Program-made: the position numbers and the translations under genes
Part shown: positions 11,940 through 23,696 of the stretch, in pieces
Numbering within the stretch: the stretch's first letter is position 1
Layout: every line of letters starts with the position of its first letter
Notes under the pieces: generated by a model
The model's database searches: none
Told to the model about the DNA's origin: nothing
What the model saw: the letters and a program-made list of their open reading frames with translations, nothing else
Source: Talpa occidentalis
Lineage: Eukaryota > Chordata > Mammalia > Eulipotyphla > Talpidae
Direction of reading: 5' to 3'
DNA length: 64,000 nucleotides
Assembly: GCF_014898055.3 (NCBI RefSeq)
Contig: NW_023601433.1
Location: forward strand, 68,210,767 to 68,274,766

Positions 11940-12290
11940 CCAGTGTATGTGACAGATCCTAACAGTTGGACTTCTCTGTAATATATCCTATTCCCTCATC
12001 ATATTTGTCTTGATCTATTTCCAGACTATTTTCATTTGCCTCTAGTTTTATATTCCCTTAATACATATTTTTAGACAGCTGCCAGATTATTTTTTTTCTA
12101 AGTTGCCTAAATGACCATACCACTATTCTAAAGAGGATAAAAGCCAAATTCTTGGGGACAGCTTTTAAAATCTTGCTGGCCTAAATCCATGAACTTTCCC
12201 AACCTGTATCTTGCCACTGATTCCCCGTACCGCGGACCAACGCTACTTCTTTTATTTCCTTGACTGTACTATGATACTATAAGTTAGGAT
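11940..12290 (+). mobile_element. L2-type LINE remnant, sense
   Basis: 'gaggataaaagccaaattct' followed by 'aaaatcttgctggcctaaat' and 'ccaacctgtatcttgccact' matches the sense L2 3' region. Boundaries approximate. Confidence 0.5.
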
Positions 12291-12579
12291 TTTAGAAAAA
12301 AAAAATATAAAACAGCCTGTACTTGCTTTAGTGATTGGCCAAATCAAAGCAATAACACATAGAACAGGCACAGAAGCACTACTAGAAAGATCATATTAAA
12401 TTAATAGCCAGGGTCACTGAGCTTTTGTATCAACATTCACATCGAAATTCTAGAATCCCTTTTGTCTCATTCATTTAAATACTATAATACATGTTTGATT
12501 ATTGCTTTATTAAATGACTCATTGTATTTAAATAGTGAAACTTGAATTTATTTCATGTTGCTATGATTGCCCTCTGAAA

Positions 12580-12838
12580 TATTTATTTATGTATACAAGA
12601 ACTGGGGTGTATGCTGAGGTGGGTGGGGGTGAGAGGATTCACCAGAGAGAATGGGGAGCACAACAGACAGATCCACTGAAATACACTGCTAAGAGGAGCA
12701 GTGGGCGAGTCAGGAGAAGTCTGCTGTGCCATGAAGTTTGCTTCCTGGCCGGCTGGGAATCAAACTCGAACTTGTGCTGTTGTGGCTGGCAGTAGCTTGA
12801 TAGCGCTGTCTTTAACCCCTGTGCCACCTGGGAGACCC
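12580..12838 (-). mobile_element. tRNA-derived SINE (older subfamily), SINE-7
   Basis: Antisense copy from 'atttatttatgtatacaaga' to 'gtgccacctgggagaccc'. Target-site duplication 'ctctgaaatattta' at 12572-12585 and 'ctctaaaatattta' at 12838-12851 (one mismatch). Short internal duplication 'aaactcgaacttgtg' beside the B box. Confidence 0.93.
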
Positions 12839-12851
12839 TCTAAAATATTTA

Positions 12852-14150
12852 AATTCAGTTCCTAGGTATAACTATTTTATTCCATTCTTCTCTTGAAGTA
12901 TAAGAAATATTTTATACAAATAGCCATTATCTATTTTTCATGAAATATTTCTTCTTTGAAAGGAAGGCTATTTTGCTTGAAAAAGGTTTGCTGTGAGACT
13001 TTTCAAGATGATTTTGGCATTATTCATCTGCTCTAAATGTTTAAAATTATTAATTTTCTCAGATGGTAAACAAGATAATGTTTTGAGATTAGAAGACAAA
13101 GGAAAATGTCTGGTTTTATTTTGAAGGCCTTTAGGAAGAATTCTGTAACATTTGTACATATTAAAAATTGGGAAACAAAGGAAAGATCCAAATCTGCAAG
13201 ACAATTATCAGCAAGCCACTGGATTCTTTGCACACGTGTGCAAGGAACTGCATAACACAATTCCAGGTTTTTTAATAATCTCTGGAAACTCCTCAGTCAC
13301 AGCTAATAAAACATAATGGGGTAGTATCCAGTATGTTTTTATTAAAGTATATGGCAATTTATACCTAAAGTTAACATATAATTATATTTAAAACTTGGTA
13401 GTTTCTCTGCAGATGGGTGAATATTGTATATGGAATTAATAATATTGAAAGAATCTTTAAGTTTTAAGATATTTACACAAATCCTTATCATTAGATCCAA
13501 AGTATGTGCTTAACAATGTTCATTTAAAATTCTTGGCTCTTCTTCCTCACACTTAATTCTTAAAATGTTCCCTCCTGTTGGCTTTGCCTTCATTAGGCTG
13601 GCCATCTGTTGTAATTCAAATCAAGTCCGATTTGCTATAGAGGAGTTAAAGCCCATGAGGCAATCACATTGTGATGCTCCTAAGGGCTGCTCTTTATTAC
13701 AAGTGGCCTGGGTTATTTTCTGGTCGTGTATTACATATATTGACAGCTGGTCCTCTATTTCACATCCATTGTCTCACATTTCTGTGAGTAAACTCAGAAA
13801 CATTGGGTTCATTGACAATGCAACTTTTCTGTCTTTATTTTTCCAAGTATTTTATTTCAAAAGTGCATGCATTTTAATATGTGTATGTGTATATGTGTGT
13901 GTGTATGTATATGCACATATATGATTATTTTCAAGTCTCCAACCTATTTTAGATGTAGTAGAACATTTTAAAAATATAAAATTCATCTCTGATCTTCAGG
14001 TACTCTAATTTTCACATTTTCAGTTCTGTCTCATAACCATCTTCATGGGAACATTGTATAAATTTCAAATAAAATTCACTGTATCAAGATCTCTTAATTT
14101 TTCTCCATCTTAAATCCAGACTTGGTAAACTGTGTAATTAATATGAACTT
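12852..14150. other. Unique AT-rich DNA with a TG/TA-rich patch
   Basis: No gene or repeat family recognised. 13877-13924 is an impure (TG)n/(TA)n tract; it lies inside the frame 13565-13924, which I regard as chance. Confidence 0.45.
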
Positions 14151-14385
14151 GGATGCAGGACCCAGGCTTGGCTTTGAACCCTAGTTCTTTCTTTTTTTTT
14201 TTGAACCCTAGTTCTTTCCTTGGGCAGGTCATTTAATCTCTGTGCTTCAATTTTCTCATCTTTAAAATCGGGATAATAATAGTGATTGCATCTTAGGTTT
14301 CATTCTTAGCACTTACCTGGAGGAGAAAATGAGAAAATCACTTAGAATTGTTCTTGGCATGTGGTAAATAAACACTGTAAGTTTG
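14150..14385 (+). mobile_element. MIR SINE, sense
   Basis: MIR core: 'tttgaaccctagttcttt', 'gggcaggtcatttaatctct', 'gtgcttcaattttctcatct' and 'tttaaaatcgggataataat', ending in 'ggcatgtggtaaataaac'. An internal T-run flanked by a 17-bp direct repeat (14174-14217) interrupts it. Confidence 0.85.
14174..14217 (-). repeat. 17-bp direct repeat flanking a T-run (possible poly-A-only insertion)
   Basis: 'ttgaaccctagttcttt' at 14174-14190 is repeated exactly at 14201-14217, separated by 'cttttttttt'. The layout equals a target-site duplication around nothing but an antisense poly-A tail. Confidence 0.7.
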
Positions 14386-15244
14386 GCATTATCTATAATG
14401 TGTTTCAAACATAAAAATCTAAATACCAAGGTATGCATTTGAGTTGCTAATGCCTTTTTATAATTTGAAGGTAATTTTTGTTTCATATTATCTGTTGTTT
14501 ATTTTAATGAATTTTAAACTCTGTACAGGAACCTGGCTTTAAATTGTGTACTTCTCTATTTATATTGATAGTAGATGTATATTGATCAATTATTGAAGAA
14601 AATGAAATGCCACATCATTCTATGCTGCTACAATTTGGAACCATACTTCATGCTCAGTGGGGAGAGATATAAAAGACATTTAAAATTTCTTTTGTGGGAA
14701 ATGGTTGTAATGATTTATTTTAAATTAATTTTCAAAAATTAGAGTTACCAATAGAGAAACAATAGGAACAACTGAAAAGGAGTAAGAAATCTTTGAACTA
14801 AGTGGTACCAAGCCCCTCCTGAACCAACATGAATTGACAAGTATGTGTCTTTGGGTTGACAGAACACTGATTGGACAGTTGATGCAATTAAATGTCATCA
14901 ACTGTTGAGTTACAATAAAGAGATCAGGGTTTTCCTTCTGTTTTCTGTCTTGAAAATGAGCAATGTGCATTATCATGAATAATATAAAAATTTCTCATTT
15001 TTTCAAATATAGTTGGTGTTCCATATACTTTTGGAAGTCCTTTGTTTCCATCCACCATTTTTTTTCCATTTGGGAAGTTGGAATGACTTGTACCTCACTG
15101 ATGTTCCCAGTTGTGCTTGTGTATAATCCTCTGGCATGTGTGTATTTATATCTATACTTTAAGAGAAAGGAAACAAAAGCAGAGTTTATTAGGAAGAGTT
15201 AGATTTCGCAGGTCAATTAAATATTTAAGGTGATGTTTTATAAT
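14386..15244. other. Unique AT-rich DNA, no feature seen
   Basis: No recognised repeat or gene. Frames around 14725-15202 (about 80 codons on both strands) are unconvincing. Confidence 0.4.
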
Positions 15245-15440
15245 TAGACATTAATTTAGTCAATGAGCTTAAAACATTTTTTTGATTGCCTACAACATGA
15301 AAAGTGCCAGATGATAGGAAAATCACAATGAGAAATAAAACAAAATCTCTTTCCCACTGAGGGTCAGTATAGAGAGACTTGTCAAGAAACTATCAGACAA
15401 AGACCTTTAAGAGGACAAAAGAGGAAGCAATTTCTTTTTC
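15245..15440 (-). mobile_element. Possible L2 3'-end remnant, antisense
   Basis: 'gattgcctacaacatgaaaa' with 'gtgccagatgatagg' and 'aaaatctctttcccactgag' is an eroded version of the antisense L2 end. Weak. Confidence 0.4.
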
Positions 15441-17350
15441 AGCATGAAGTTATAAGGATCTAAATAAGCTGTCATATTAATTTTAAAGGCTGTCATAAGT
15501 GTGCTAGCAAAGCCAAAAAACATTCTCAAGGAGGAATGACAAAGCAGAATTTGCTGTGACCCTATATAAAACTTTGTGATGAAGCTAAAGAGTTTAACCA
15601 GTATGGTTTTGATACAGAACTAGCCAGAGAACTAAACTGAGTAGAATATTACTATATAAAAGTTTGAGGAAAATGAAAAACTGCCCAATGATCATGAAAG
15701 GATAATTTAAAAAAATCAATGTGCTACAGCGATTAACCAGTTGTTAAAGGAAAAAAGCATTCTCAGCCTCGCATTAGATATCAAATCAATTCCAGGAGGA
15801 TTAAGAAACCAACCATAAAAAGAAAATAGAAAAAAAGAAAACTTTTATCAAATGTGGAATGCCTTTTCATGCATGACATAAAAGGTAAAAGCTAAATAGA
15901 TTTGAATAATGACAATTTTAAACTTAATATGGATCGAAATACACCATGAAAAAAATTTAAAGGGTAGAAAACAGCAAAAAATTTGCAACACATATTTTGA
16001 GTTTTTACAAATTCATAAGAAATATAAATACGCCAAAGAATAAAAATATTTCACAATATATCTATTGAATTATATGTAAACACACAATTTATAAAGACTG
16101 GAAAAGTATAGCAAATTGTTAATGGTTAATCATATGAGATTATGAAAATTTTATTTTTTCTATCTACTTATGTTTAAGTAGGAATATAACAGTATTTATC
16201 AGAAGCCATATGATTTCACATACCCTTTGAATGAGTAATACTTTTCCTAGCAATTTATTCTGAAGATATAATCAGGAATATATAAAAATGTAGCTTCAAG
16301 AAGATTCATGACATTGTTGTTCAAAACAGCAGAAATGGAGACAAACATCACACGGTAAATAAAGATGTCATCAGTGGAATATTACAAATCATAAAATGGC
16401 ATTGCAATGCCATGGAAATATTCAGGTGTGTTTATTTTTTGCAGTACATTTTAATTGAGGTTATATTAATTGTAACATGTAACTTTCAAGATCCCAGCAT
16501 TTTAATTTGATATCTGTATTTATCACCTCATGATCATCACCAAACATGTACTTTGCATCTATCACCATACAATTGAATGACTTCACTGGTCATCCCAATT
16601 GACTTTCCCTTTGGTAATTACCATTTTGTTCTTGTAATCTGTTTTTCTGTTTCATTTTGGTTTGGTTTGCTTTGTTTCTTTATATTCCATATATAAGTGG
16701 TATTATATGGTATCTGTCTTTGTGTGTATGATTTATTTCACTTAGCATAATACCCTCAAGGTCTATCCATGTTGTAAATGGCAACAGTTTGTCTTTATTT
16801 ATAGCTGAGAAGTGTTCCATTGTGTACTTACCTATACCGCATTATTCATTCATTCTCCAATCAATGGACACTTAGGTTTTTTCCCATATCTTATCTATAA
16901 TGTGGACATGAACTTAGGGATGCACATATATTTTTGAATTAGTGTATTCTTTGGGTAAATATCCAGAAATGTATTAATTGTAAATCATATGGTATTTCTA
17001 TTCTTAATTCTTTGAGGAGTCTTCATGCTGACTTTTATAGTGACTGCACCAATTTACATTCCCATTTGCATTTGTTGCTGAACAGGAAGATCATCTTATG
17101 AGACAGAGTTCAGATAACATTTTATAAACTCTGTAACTGAAATATGTATTTCTTTATATATGTTTATATATCAAGAAGACATGAAAGTTATAATCCAAAA
17201 TATTAATAATGATTACCTTTGAGTAGTGTGATTCTACGTGATTTTTATTTTATTTTTGCTTGTATCTGTTTTCTGAAGTTTCCTTAAAGACTCATATACA
17301 TGTATGTATGTATGTTTGTATATGTACATGCACTTATATATACATATGAT
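15440..17350 (+). mobile_element. Old L1 LINE, sense, ORF2 3' part to 3' UTR
   Basis: 'cattctcagcctcgcattag', 'tttgcaacacatattttgag', 'cctagcaatttattctgaag' and, after the inserted L1, 'attacctttgagtagtgtga' and 'ttctacgtgatttttatttt' follow the order of an old L1 ORF2 end and 3' UTR. Coding capacity is lost. Ends near a (TATG)n tract at 17298-17316. Confidence 0.75.
16430..17075 (-). mobile_element. L1 LINE 3' part, antisense, nested in older L1
   Basis: Antisense L1 3' UTR text: 'gatttatttcacttagcata', 'ataccctcaaggtctatcca', 'tgttccattgtgtacttacc' and 'tttgggtaaatatccagaaa'. It splits the sense L1 on either side. 5'-truncated, moderately old, no clear target-site duplication. Confidence 0.8.
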
Positions 17351-17436
17351 TTTGAAATAAGAAAAAATTTAAAAGGCAATTGTCTTAACTATCTTCACAT
17401 ATTCACTTAGTTCATTATTAGGTTTATATATATATA

Positions 17437-17694
17437 TTTAAAGATTTATTTATGCATACAAGAATTAGGGTACAGGCCAGAGGTGTGGAGGGTAAGCGGA
17501 TTCACTGGAGACAGAATGGGAAAGAGAATAGGCAGATTGACTGAAATAAACTGCTGAGGGGAGCAGTGGGAAAGTCAGGAGAGGTCTGCTGTGCCATGTG
17601 GGTAGCTCCCTGTCCAGGGATCGAACTTGTGCTACAGTGGCTGCAGATAGCTTCATAGGTTGCATCTTAACCCTTTGCACCACCAGGGAGGTCC
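17437..17694 (-). mobile_element. tRNA-derived SINE (older subfamily), SINE-8
   Basis: Antisense copy from 'tttaaagatttatttatgca' to 'ttgcaccaccagggaggtcc'. Sits after an AT tract, so its target-site duplication is unreadable. Confidence 0.92.
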
Positions 17695-17929
17695 TATATT
17701 ATTTTTTAAAGTGCAAATATAAAATCTACTTGTGTCATGTGGCTTGGTCCATATCCTCTTAAATTGAAGTCAATAAGACATTTCTTGGATGAGCTTTAAG
17801 AGAAAGCTGTGGTTTACATTAAATTCTGTGATTAGGGAGTATTTTTGTTGAATACCATTGCATTGCTGAATGACTTTGTTTTGTAACATAGATAATCATA
17901 CTTGTCTAGAACGGTACAGTTTACATAGC

Positions 17930-18080
17930 TATTTTATATACACTATCTTATTCATAACAACCCTGAAATGAGTAAAGTATTTCTACATATGAGGAAGCTG
18001 AAGTTGCAAGTGTAAAAGAACTCGTTCAGGGTCATCTAGCTAATAGCTGGTGGAACTGGGCTTACATCCAGTTTTTCTAG
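17930..18080 (-). mobile_element. MIR SINE, antisense
   Basis: 'cttattcataacaaccctga', 'tatgaggaagctgaagttgc', 'gttcagggtcatctagctaa' and 'tagctggtggaactgggctt' follow the MIR core in reverse. Confidence 0.85.
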
Positions 18081-18399
18081 TGGTAGACAATCAAAAGGAA
18101 GCAAATGCCATCATTTGCTTCATCACATCATTTTGCTAACATTTAAAAATATTAACTTACTAGGTAGAAGTTCAAACCCAGTATTACGTTGTCCCATTCC
18201 TATTCAGAACCTCACTTGTTTGAAGAGCCTGAAAAGGGCATTTTAGTTATTCTATCATGTGACACTTTACTCAGATCAGTCCATGCACAAAAGGCATGAA
18301 CCCTCACAAATTATAATGAAGAGGTGACTAAAGTGGACTGGAGCTCTGTGTCATGATATCATGGCCATTTCTTACAAGGACCACAGCCACCTTGACAAC
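18081..18399. other. Unique DNA between two MIRs
   Basis: No repeat or gene recognised. Confidence 0.4.
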
Positions 18400-18600
18400 T
18401 ATATGCTAGGTATGTCACATACATTAGCTCACCAACAACATACGAGACAGACTTCATTATCCCCATTATACAGATGAGAAAACTGGAACTCAAAAAAGTG
18501 CCTTTGGTCACATAGCTAATAAATGAGGCTGGAATTCAGCTCCATTTGACTCTACATTCTTTTGCGCTACCTAGTTCTGCCTCCTTGATTCAAGTTGTGT
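18400..18600 (-). mobile_element. MIR SINE, antisense
   Basis: 'cattatccccattatacaga', 'tgagaaaactggaactcaaa', 'ggtcacatagctaataaatg' and 'aggctggaattcagctcc' are the antisense MIR core. Second antisense MIR within 500 bp. Confidence 0.88.
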
Positions 18601-19127
18601 TAGGATTATACAGAGAAAATGTTTTTCTGGTGCTGACATTGTGAGTTTTAGAGCATGGGGTTCTGTTGGAGAGAATTGTATTCACCAAATGGCAATCTAA
18701 CCCAAGGTTAAGAGGAAGGTTGTAAGTAGAGAAAAACACCTTTTTCACAGACAAAGGGAAACCTTGTGATTTTTCCTCTTTTCCTTTCCCTTTTTGTATA
18801 TTTTTCCTACTGGCTATATTTTCCTAAATCTCCTATCATTGAAGATGAGATACTACAAAAAAATAGATCTTCAGTAAAAAATTTATTTTGTCTTCTTTCA
18901 AGTTTTTGATGAGATCTCCACCACCTGCATAGTTTCCTGACCAGCAACTTGACCTTTGGTAATCCAGTGGAGAAGTGCATTTTATTAGTTCAGATTGGGA
19001 TGGTTTAAAATATTTGGAAACACAATATATGCATTTGATATTTTGGTTATTGCTCCAAGACCTATAATAGAAATCACCTTTTTTTGAACTACAGATTGGA
19101 TCAAATTTCAAATCAATTCAGAGTATA
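18601..19127. other. Unique AT-rich DNA
   Basis: No repeat or gene recognised. The minus-strand 91-codon frame at 18836-19111 has no recognisable motif. Confidence 0.4.
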
Positions 19128-19136
19128 GTAAGTAGA

Positions 19137-19440
19137 TCACAAAAATCTACAAGACTGATGAGACTCAACAAAAAACAAAGAAAATAATCCAGTCAAAAAA
19201 TGGGCAGAAGAGCTAAAAAGAAACTTCTCCAAAGAGGAAATGCAAATGGCCAACAGGCATATGAAAAAATGTTCAACATCACTTGTAATCAGGGAAATGC
19301 AAATCAAAACTACAATGAGATACCATCTTACACCAGTGAGAATGGCACATATTAAAAAAACTAGCAACAACAATTGTTGGTGAGGATGTGGAAAAAAGGA
19401 ACTCTCCTACACTGCTAATGGGAGTGCAAACTGATCCAAC
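19137..19440 (+). pseudogene. L1 ORF2 C-terminal remnant
   Basis: Plus-strand translation of this stretch resembles the L1 ORF2p C-terminal region ('[15 protein letters not shown]' around 19286-19330), followed by a track matching 'TSENGT'. Frame is short and ends in disrupted sequence; non-functional. Confidence 0.7.
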
Positions 19441-19811
19441 CACTATGAAAAGTTGCATGATAAATTATGTAGATTAAAAATAAATTCCTTCACTATTTGT
19501 ATATACATGTTTGTATATATACACATAGCATTGTATGTATATACACATACATAGGACTTCATACACATATACTTTCCACAAGTGTGTATGTATGCAGACA
19601 AATATAATTTTTTTCATTGTTGAGTAGTTTTGTAAAAATTACAGATCCTTTTTTCATTAAAAGTATGCCCATTCACTGAGTAATAGATGAAGAATACATG
19701 GTATATATACTCAATGGAATTCTATTTAGTTGTAAAAAAAGATGAAATCCTGTCATTTGCAAAACATGAATGCACTTTAGTGAAATAAGTTAGAGAAAGA
19801 GAAATTCTTAT

Positions 19812-20057
19812 GGGGCCTCCCTGGTGGCCTAGGGGTTAAGTCTTAGCGCTATTACCTCTATGGCCTGAGTCTCTATCCCCAAGCCCCACCAGGGAGCTAA
19901 CCCACATTTGGCACAGCAGACCTCTTCTGTCTTATCCACTGCCTTCCTTAGCAGTGTATTTCAGTAGATCTGCCTGTTCTGCTCCCCATTGTGTCTCTGC
20001 CCCTCTGGCCTACACCCCAGTTCTTCTATGCAAAAATAAATTTAAAACATTTAAAAA
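19812..20057 (+). mobile_element. tRNA-derived SINE (older subfamily), SINE-9
   Basis: Sense copy from 'ggggcctccctggtggccta' to 'tgcaaaaataaatttaaaac'. Inserted in the sense L1 in the same orientation. A deletion near 'ctccccattgtgtctctgcc' removes part of the body. Confidence 0.92.
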
Positions 20058-20345
20058 GGAGAAATGGTTGTTATCACTCATATCTGGCATACAGAGAAAA
20101 CAAATGTACTAAATAACAAAGTAAACTTTTGGATTATAAAACCAATTAGTGGTCACCAGAAGGGAAAGGAAGAAGGGGTATATATCAAAACAAAGGACAC
20201 AGTGGTATGGTGAAGGATAATTTGGGCTTTTAGAGGAGAATTTAAAGTAGTCTATATACATATTAATTGTCAATGATGCACACCTGAAACTCATAAAATG
20301 TATAATGCAATATTACTTAAACTAAAAAGCCAAATAAATAAAAAG

Positions 20346-21712
20346 CACAATGGGGATATAGCAATATGGGTGATTTCCTGAATTGTACGCTTGTAAATTC
20401 TTAACTAAATCAGGTATTTGGAATTTCTTTTAATGTTGACTTTCCTCCTCCTCTACCTTTAACTTTTTCAGAAGAGCAGAGACAATGTAAGAGCAAAACA
20501 ATTCAATGAGGGATGCTTGCCATTTTTTGATTTGCTTTAAAACAATAGCATGATATTTGAGATAGGAGTTATTAGTTACAGTTTTAGAAATGGAATTTTA
20601 GAACTCTTATGAATATAAACAGTCCCTGGCTTATAAATAACAGACAATTACGAATGTTTATCCCTTATCTGCTCTGCAGGAGCCTCAGCATTTCCCATAG
20701 AAGCTGTCAGGCTGACAGGGAGGGGGTCAGGAAGAAGTATTTAGAACTTCTTCAGATTCAGAAAAGGAAGAAGGAAAGGAATTGTGCAAAATCAGGTATA
20801 AGGATCTGATTCCAGCAGATTTGGTGCATTGATGTGCTCAGGTATCTCTCTACAACTAAAGCCTTTTGTTCTTTATAAACTTTACTTTCTCTAACATCCT
20901 CCTAATTAAAGTTTCCTTTCACCCTCCCTCCCTTTCTCTCTGCAGGATGTTGTTTAAAAATGCAAATGCCTTTGGGGTATTAAAGGTTTCTTTGACATTC
21001 ATATCTTAGTGTAAATTATCACAATAAGGTTGCTTTTCTTACAGCACCTGAAAGAAATAAAGGATGCCAAGTTTGCCTGGTTATGGAAGACTTCTGAGAC
21101 TTGAAACAGTTCTGAGGATTGACAATGCTGAGCCTGCTAAGTCCTACCCATGCTTTCAGGAAAGGGTGGGGAGGGTTGTTGCTGCAAAGTTAGGACAAAA
21201 ACAAAACAAAACAAAAAACAAAAACAAAACATAAACCAGGATTAAATTGCCTACTTTGTAAACGTTTCTATGTCTTGCCATAGCTCAAGCTTTTAACTTT
21301 TAGTTTAGAAGGGACACATAAAAAAATCCACTGAAACATAGACCTCTTTCACCCCTGGCAGACTTCTAGTTACCCCCTTACTTCAAGCAGGGAGGAGGCA
21401 GAGTATAGTCCTCATCTTAATTGGTGCAGAAGTTTCCTATTTCCTGTTTTTGTTGTACCACTGGAAAATTTTCCATATGTATCTGTAGAGCATTACAGAC
21501 TTTCAGAACATTAGAAACTCTAGGAGAGTCCTGTTAGATCTCTTCACGTACAAGCCATATTCCAGAGACAAGTTCTTGAGTTTTCAAGGCAAATTGGTTT
21601 CAGAGCCAAGGATAGAAACCATCTTACTGGGTCTATAATATTAAATAATAAACACTTTGTCTAAAAATTTGGAAAGCTAAGTAATAACAATAGGCAAAAG
21701 TAAACCAATTTA
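20346..21712. other. Unique DNA with an (AAAAC)n patch
   Basis: No gene recognised. 21195-21233 is an impure A/C microsatellite (caaaa repeats). The sequence around 20600-20800 and 21060-21180 is mixed composition without exon evidence. Confidence 0.4.
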
Positions 21713-21965
21713 GGGCCTCCCCGGTGGCGCAGCGGTTGAGCGCTGGGTTGTGAAGCTGCCCGCAGCCTCTGCAGCACCGGTTTGATCCCCGGCTGCTCCC
21801 CGGCCACCAGAGGAGGGTCCCACATGGCGCGCAGACCTCTCCTGCCGCCCGCTGCTCCCCTCAGCAGTGTACTTCGGTCCTTTTGCCTGCTCTGCTCCCT
21901 GCTCTGGCTCTGGTGAATTCTGTCACCCTCCTGTGCTTTTTGACTGTACCCAGTGCTTGTAGAAA

Positions 21966-22008
<43 letters not shown>

Positions 22009-22059
22009 ATCTTAAAAAAAAAAACTCCACTAACGTATTCCTTTAAAAAAAAAAAAAGG
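21713..22059 (+). mobile_element. tRNA-derived SINE (younger subfamily) with extra 3' flank, SINE-10
   Basis: Head 'gggcctccccggtggcgcag', intact A-box region, B-box-like 'ggtttgatcccc', CpG-rich body and a long (AAAT)n tail (21962-22010), then A-run to about 22024. A non-SINE segment 'ctccactaacgtattccttt' plus a second A-run follows before the right target-site duplication. 'aaaccaatttag' occurs at 21702-21713 and 22060-22071. Confidence 0.95.
21962..22010 (+). repeat. (AAAT)n microsatellite in SINE-10 tail
   Basis: About 12 uninterrupted AAAT units; likely length-polymorphic. Confidence 0.95.
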
Positions 22060-22071
22060 AAACCAATTTAG

Positions 22072-23427
22072 CTCACCAGTTTCACTTTCTTAAGATGTGT
22101 TTTTACCCCAATATTTGGCAGTTTTTCTGACATAAGAATGTGTACAGGGCCTGGTGAGTTGATTAACATGTTCACCATCATCCCTTGTTCACCGCCATCC
22201 CTGTTTTTTAAATTCCTGTGGCTGTGGCTGTCTTGCTTCCTCATTATGTCCCCTCATATTTCTCCGGACTATTTTTTTGGGGGGAGCGTCTCAGTTTTCT
22301 GGGGGAGAGAGATGGTAGTGGTTGGTGAAGTTCCTTCAACAACTTCCTTTTCCTTTAGGACGGGACTAACTAGTGCATAGTGCATTCAATGCCTGCGTGG
22401 GGGAAGGGGTATGGGGCCAGGCTGTGGGCCCTTGGACCATGTCTGCTCTGTCATGCATCAATTTACATGAAATAATTTGGACATCCATTCATTTGACAGA
22501 TGAGCATGAAATTAACAACTGCATGTGCACTCACTCTAGAGGATATTCCTTTAGAACTTTGAAAGATATGATATTGTTAATGTTTTCCCCATGCCAACAA
22601 CATCCTTATTTGGTTTCTAATGAAGTTGCTTTAGGATGCGTAGATTTATGGTTCAAGGCCCTAGTAGCACTTTCTCCTGCACCCATGGATATAAAGTTAC
22701 CCAGTCACCAGCAGTGAAGTGTCAGGCAATTTATGTTCACAGAGTAGATAAAGATATCTGAAAAGTCCTTAAAAACATTTTCATATTTAAATGAATCTTG
22801 CATTCTGAATAATACAGACTAGGGTTAGTTCACCTCATAAACTTTTTAAGTGGCGATCCTTGAGTCCTATGATAGTTGTGTGAATGTGCATCTTCAGAGC
22901 TGTCATCAGAGTGTCAAAGGCGCCCATGATCCAAAAGAAGATAAAGAGCCATGAATTCAGATGATCAATGACTCATTTTAACCATCTCACTAAATTTACT
23001 GATTCGTATCTTTGTTCTATTTGAGTGCATTTCCTCACTGCTTTTCTTTATGACTTAAAAGATTAAAATGTACAATTTTTGTCATAGCGGCTTCCTTTGT
23101 ATGTTGCTGATTAATTTAGGAATTGAATAGGAGATATAATAAGAAATTTTAATTTTATTAAACTGTGCATTTTAGGCAGCTCTCTTGCCTGCCTGTTACT
23201 ATGCAGGTGTTTCTTTTCACAAACATTTTCCCTTTGCAAAGCAGCAATAGTAGCTCTTCCTATCTGTTTGTTTGTGAAAGTGTCTTTTTTCCCTTTCCTG
23301 ATGAATCTATTCTTTTAAAATGTAAAAGAAATGCATACAATGTGGAAGTTTGCTTATATAATCTTTTAAAAGTTAAAAAAGGTAGGAGACTGTCATTAAA
23401 ACAAAAGCATTAAATCCCTAAAAAGAC
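22072..23427. other. Unique DNA, no feature seen
   Basis: No gene or repeat recognised. The adjoining plus-strand frames 22138-22380 and 22373-22717 (80 and 114 codons) lack recognisable domains and any exon context. Confidence 0.4.
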
Positions 23428-23431
23428 TGTT

Positions 23432-23458
23432 TTGTCTACCTTGTCTACTTTGTCTACC
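23432..23458. repeat. Three-copy 9-bp tandem repeat
   Basis: 'ttgtctacc' 'ttgtctact' 'ttgtctacc' in tandem. Confidence 0.9.
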
Positions 23459-23464
23459 TGTATA

Positions 23465-23565
23465 CTTAGAACAGATCTATTTCATGGGGTTGTCATGAGG
23501 ATGATATAGATAAATGTGTAAAGAACCTGCCCACAATAGTCATGACACCCAAGAGACATCCTTAA
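23465..23565 (+). mobile_element. MIR SINE 3' fragment, sense
   Basis: 'catggggttgtcatgaggat' followed by 'aaatgtgtaaagaacctgcc' resembles the MIR 3' half. Confidence 0.5.
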
Positions 23566-23696
23566 TATGATGTCTCCATTCTTCAGTATGAAACAAACTA
23601 TTGGACTTGGTTTGATTTCACACAGTTATACTACATTCAAGGACCATAATTCCACTGATATTTATAATATTTACCTGAAGTTCAACTTTTTATTTT

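Larger units (their letters stand above)
19128..20345 (+). mobile_element. L1 LINE, sense, ORF2 3' part to tail, split by SINE-9
   Basis: 'gaaatgcaaatcaaaactac', 'aatgagataccatcttacac' and 'cagtgagaatggcacat' are L1 ORF2 hallmarks. The distal part 'aattagtggtcaccagaagg' and 'caatgatgcacacctgaaac' is 3' UTR, ending in an A-rich tail at about 20345. A (TATG)/(TACA)-rich patch at 19498-19600 disrupts the middle. Confidence 0.85.
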
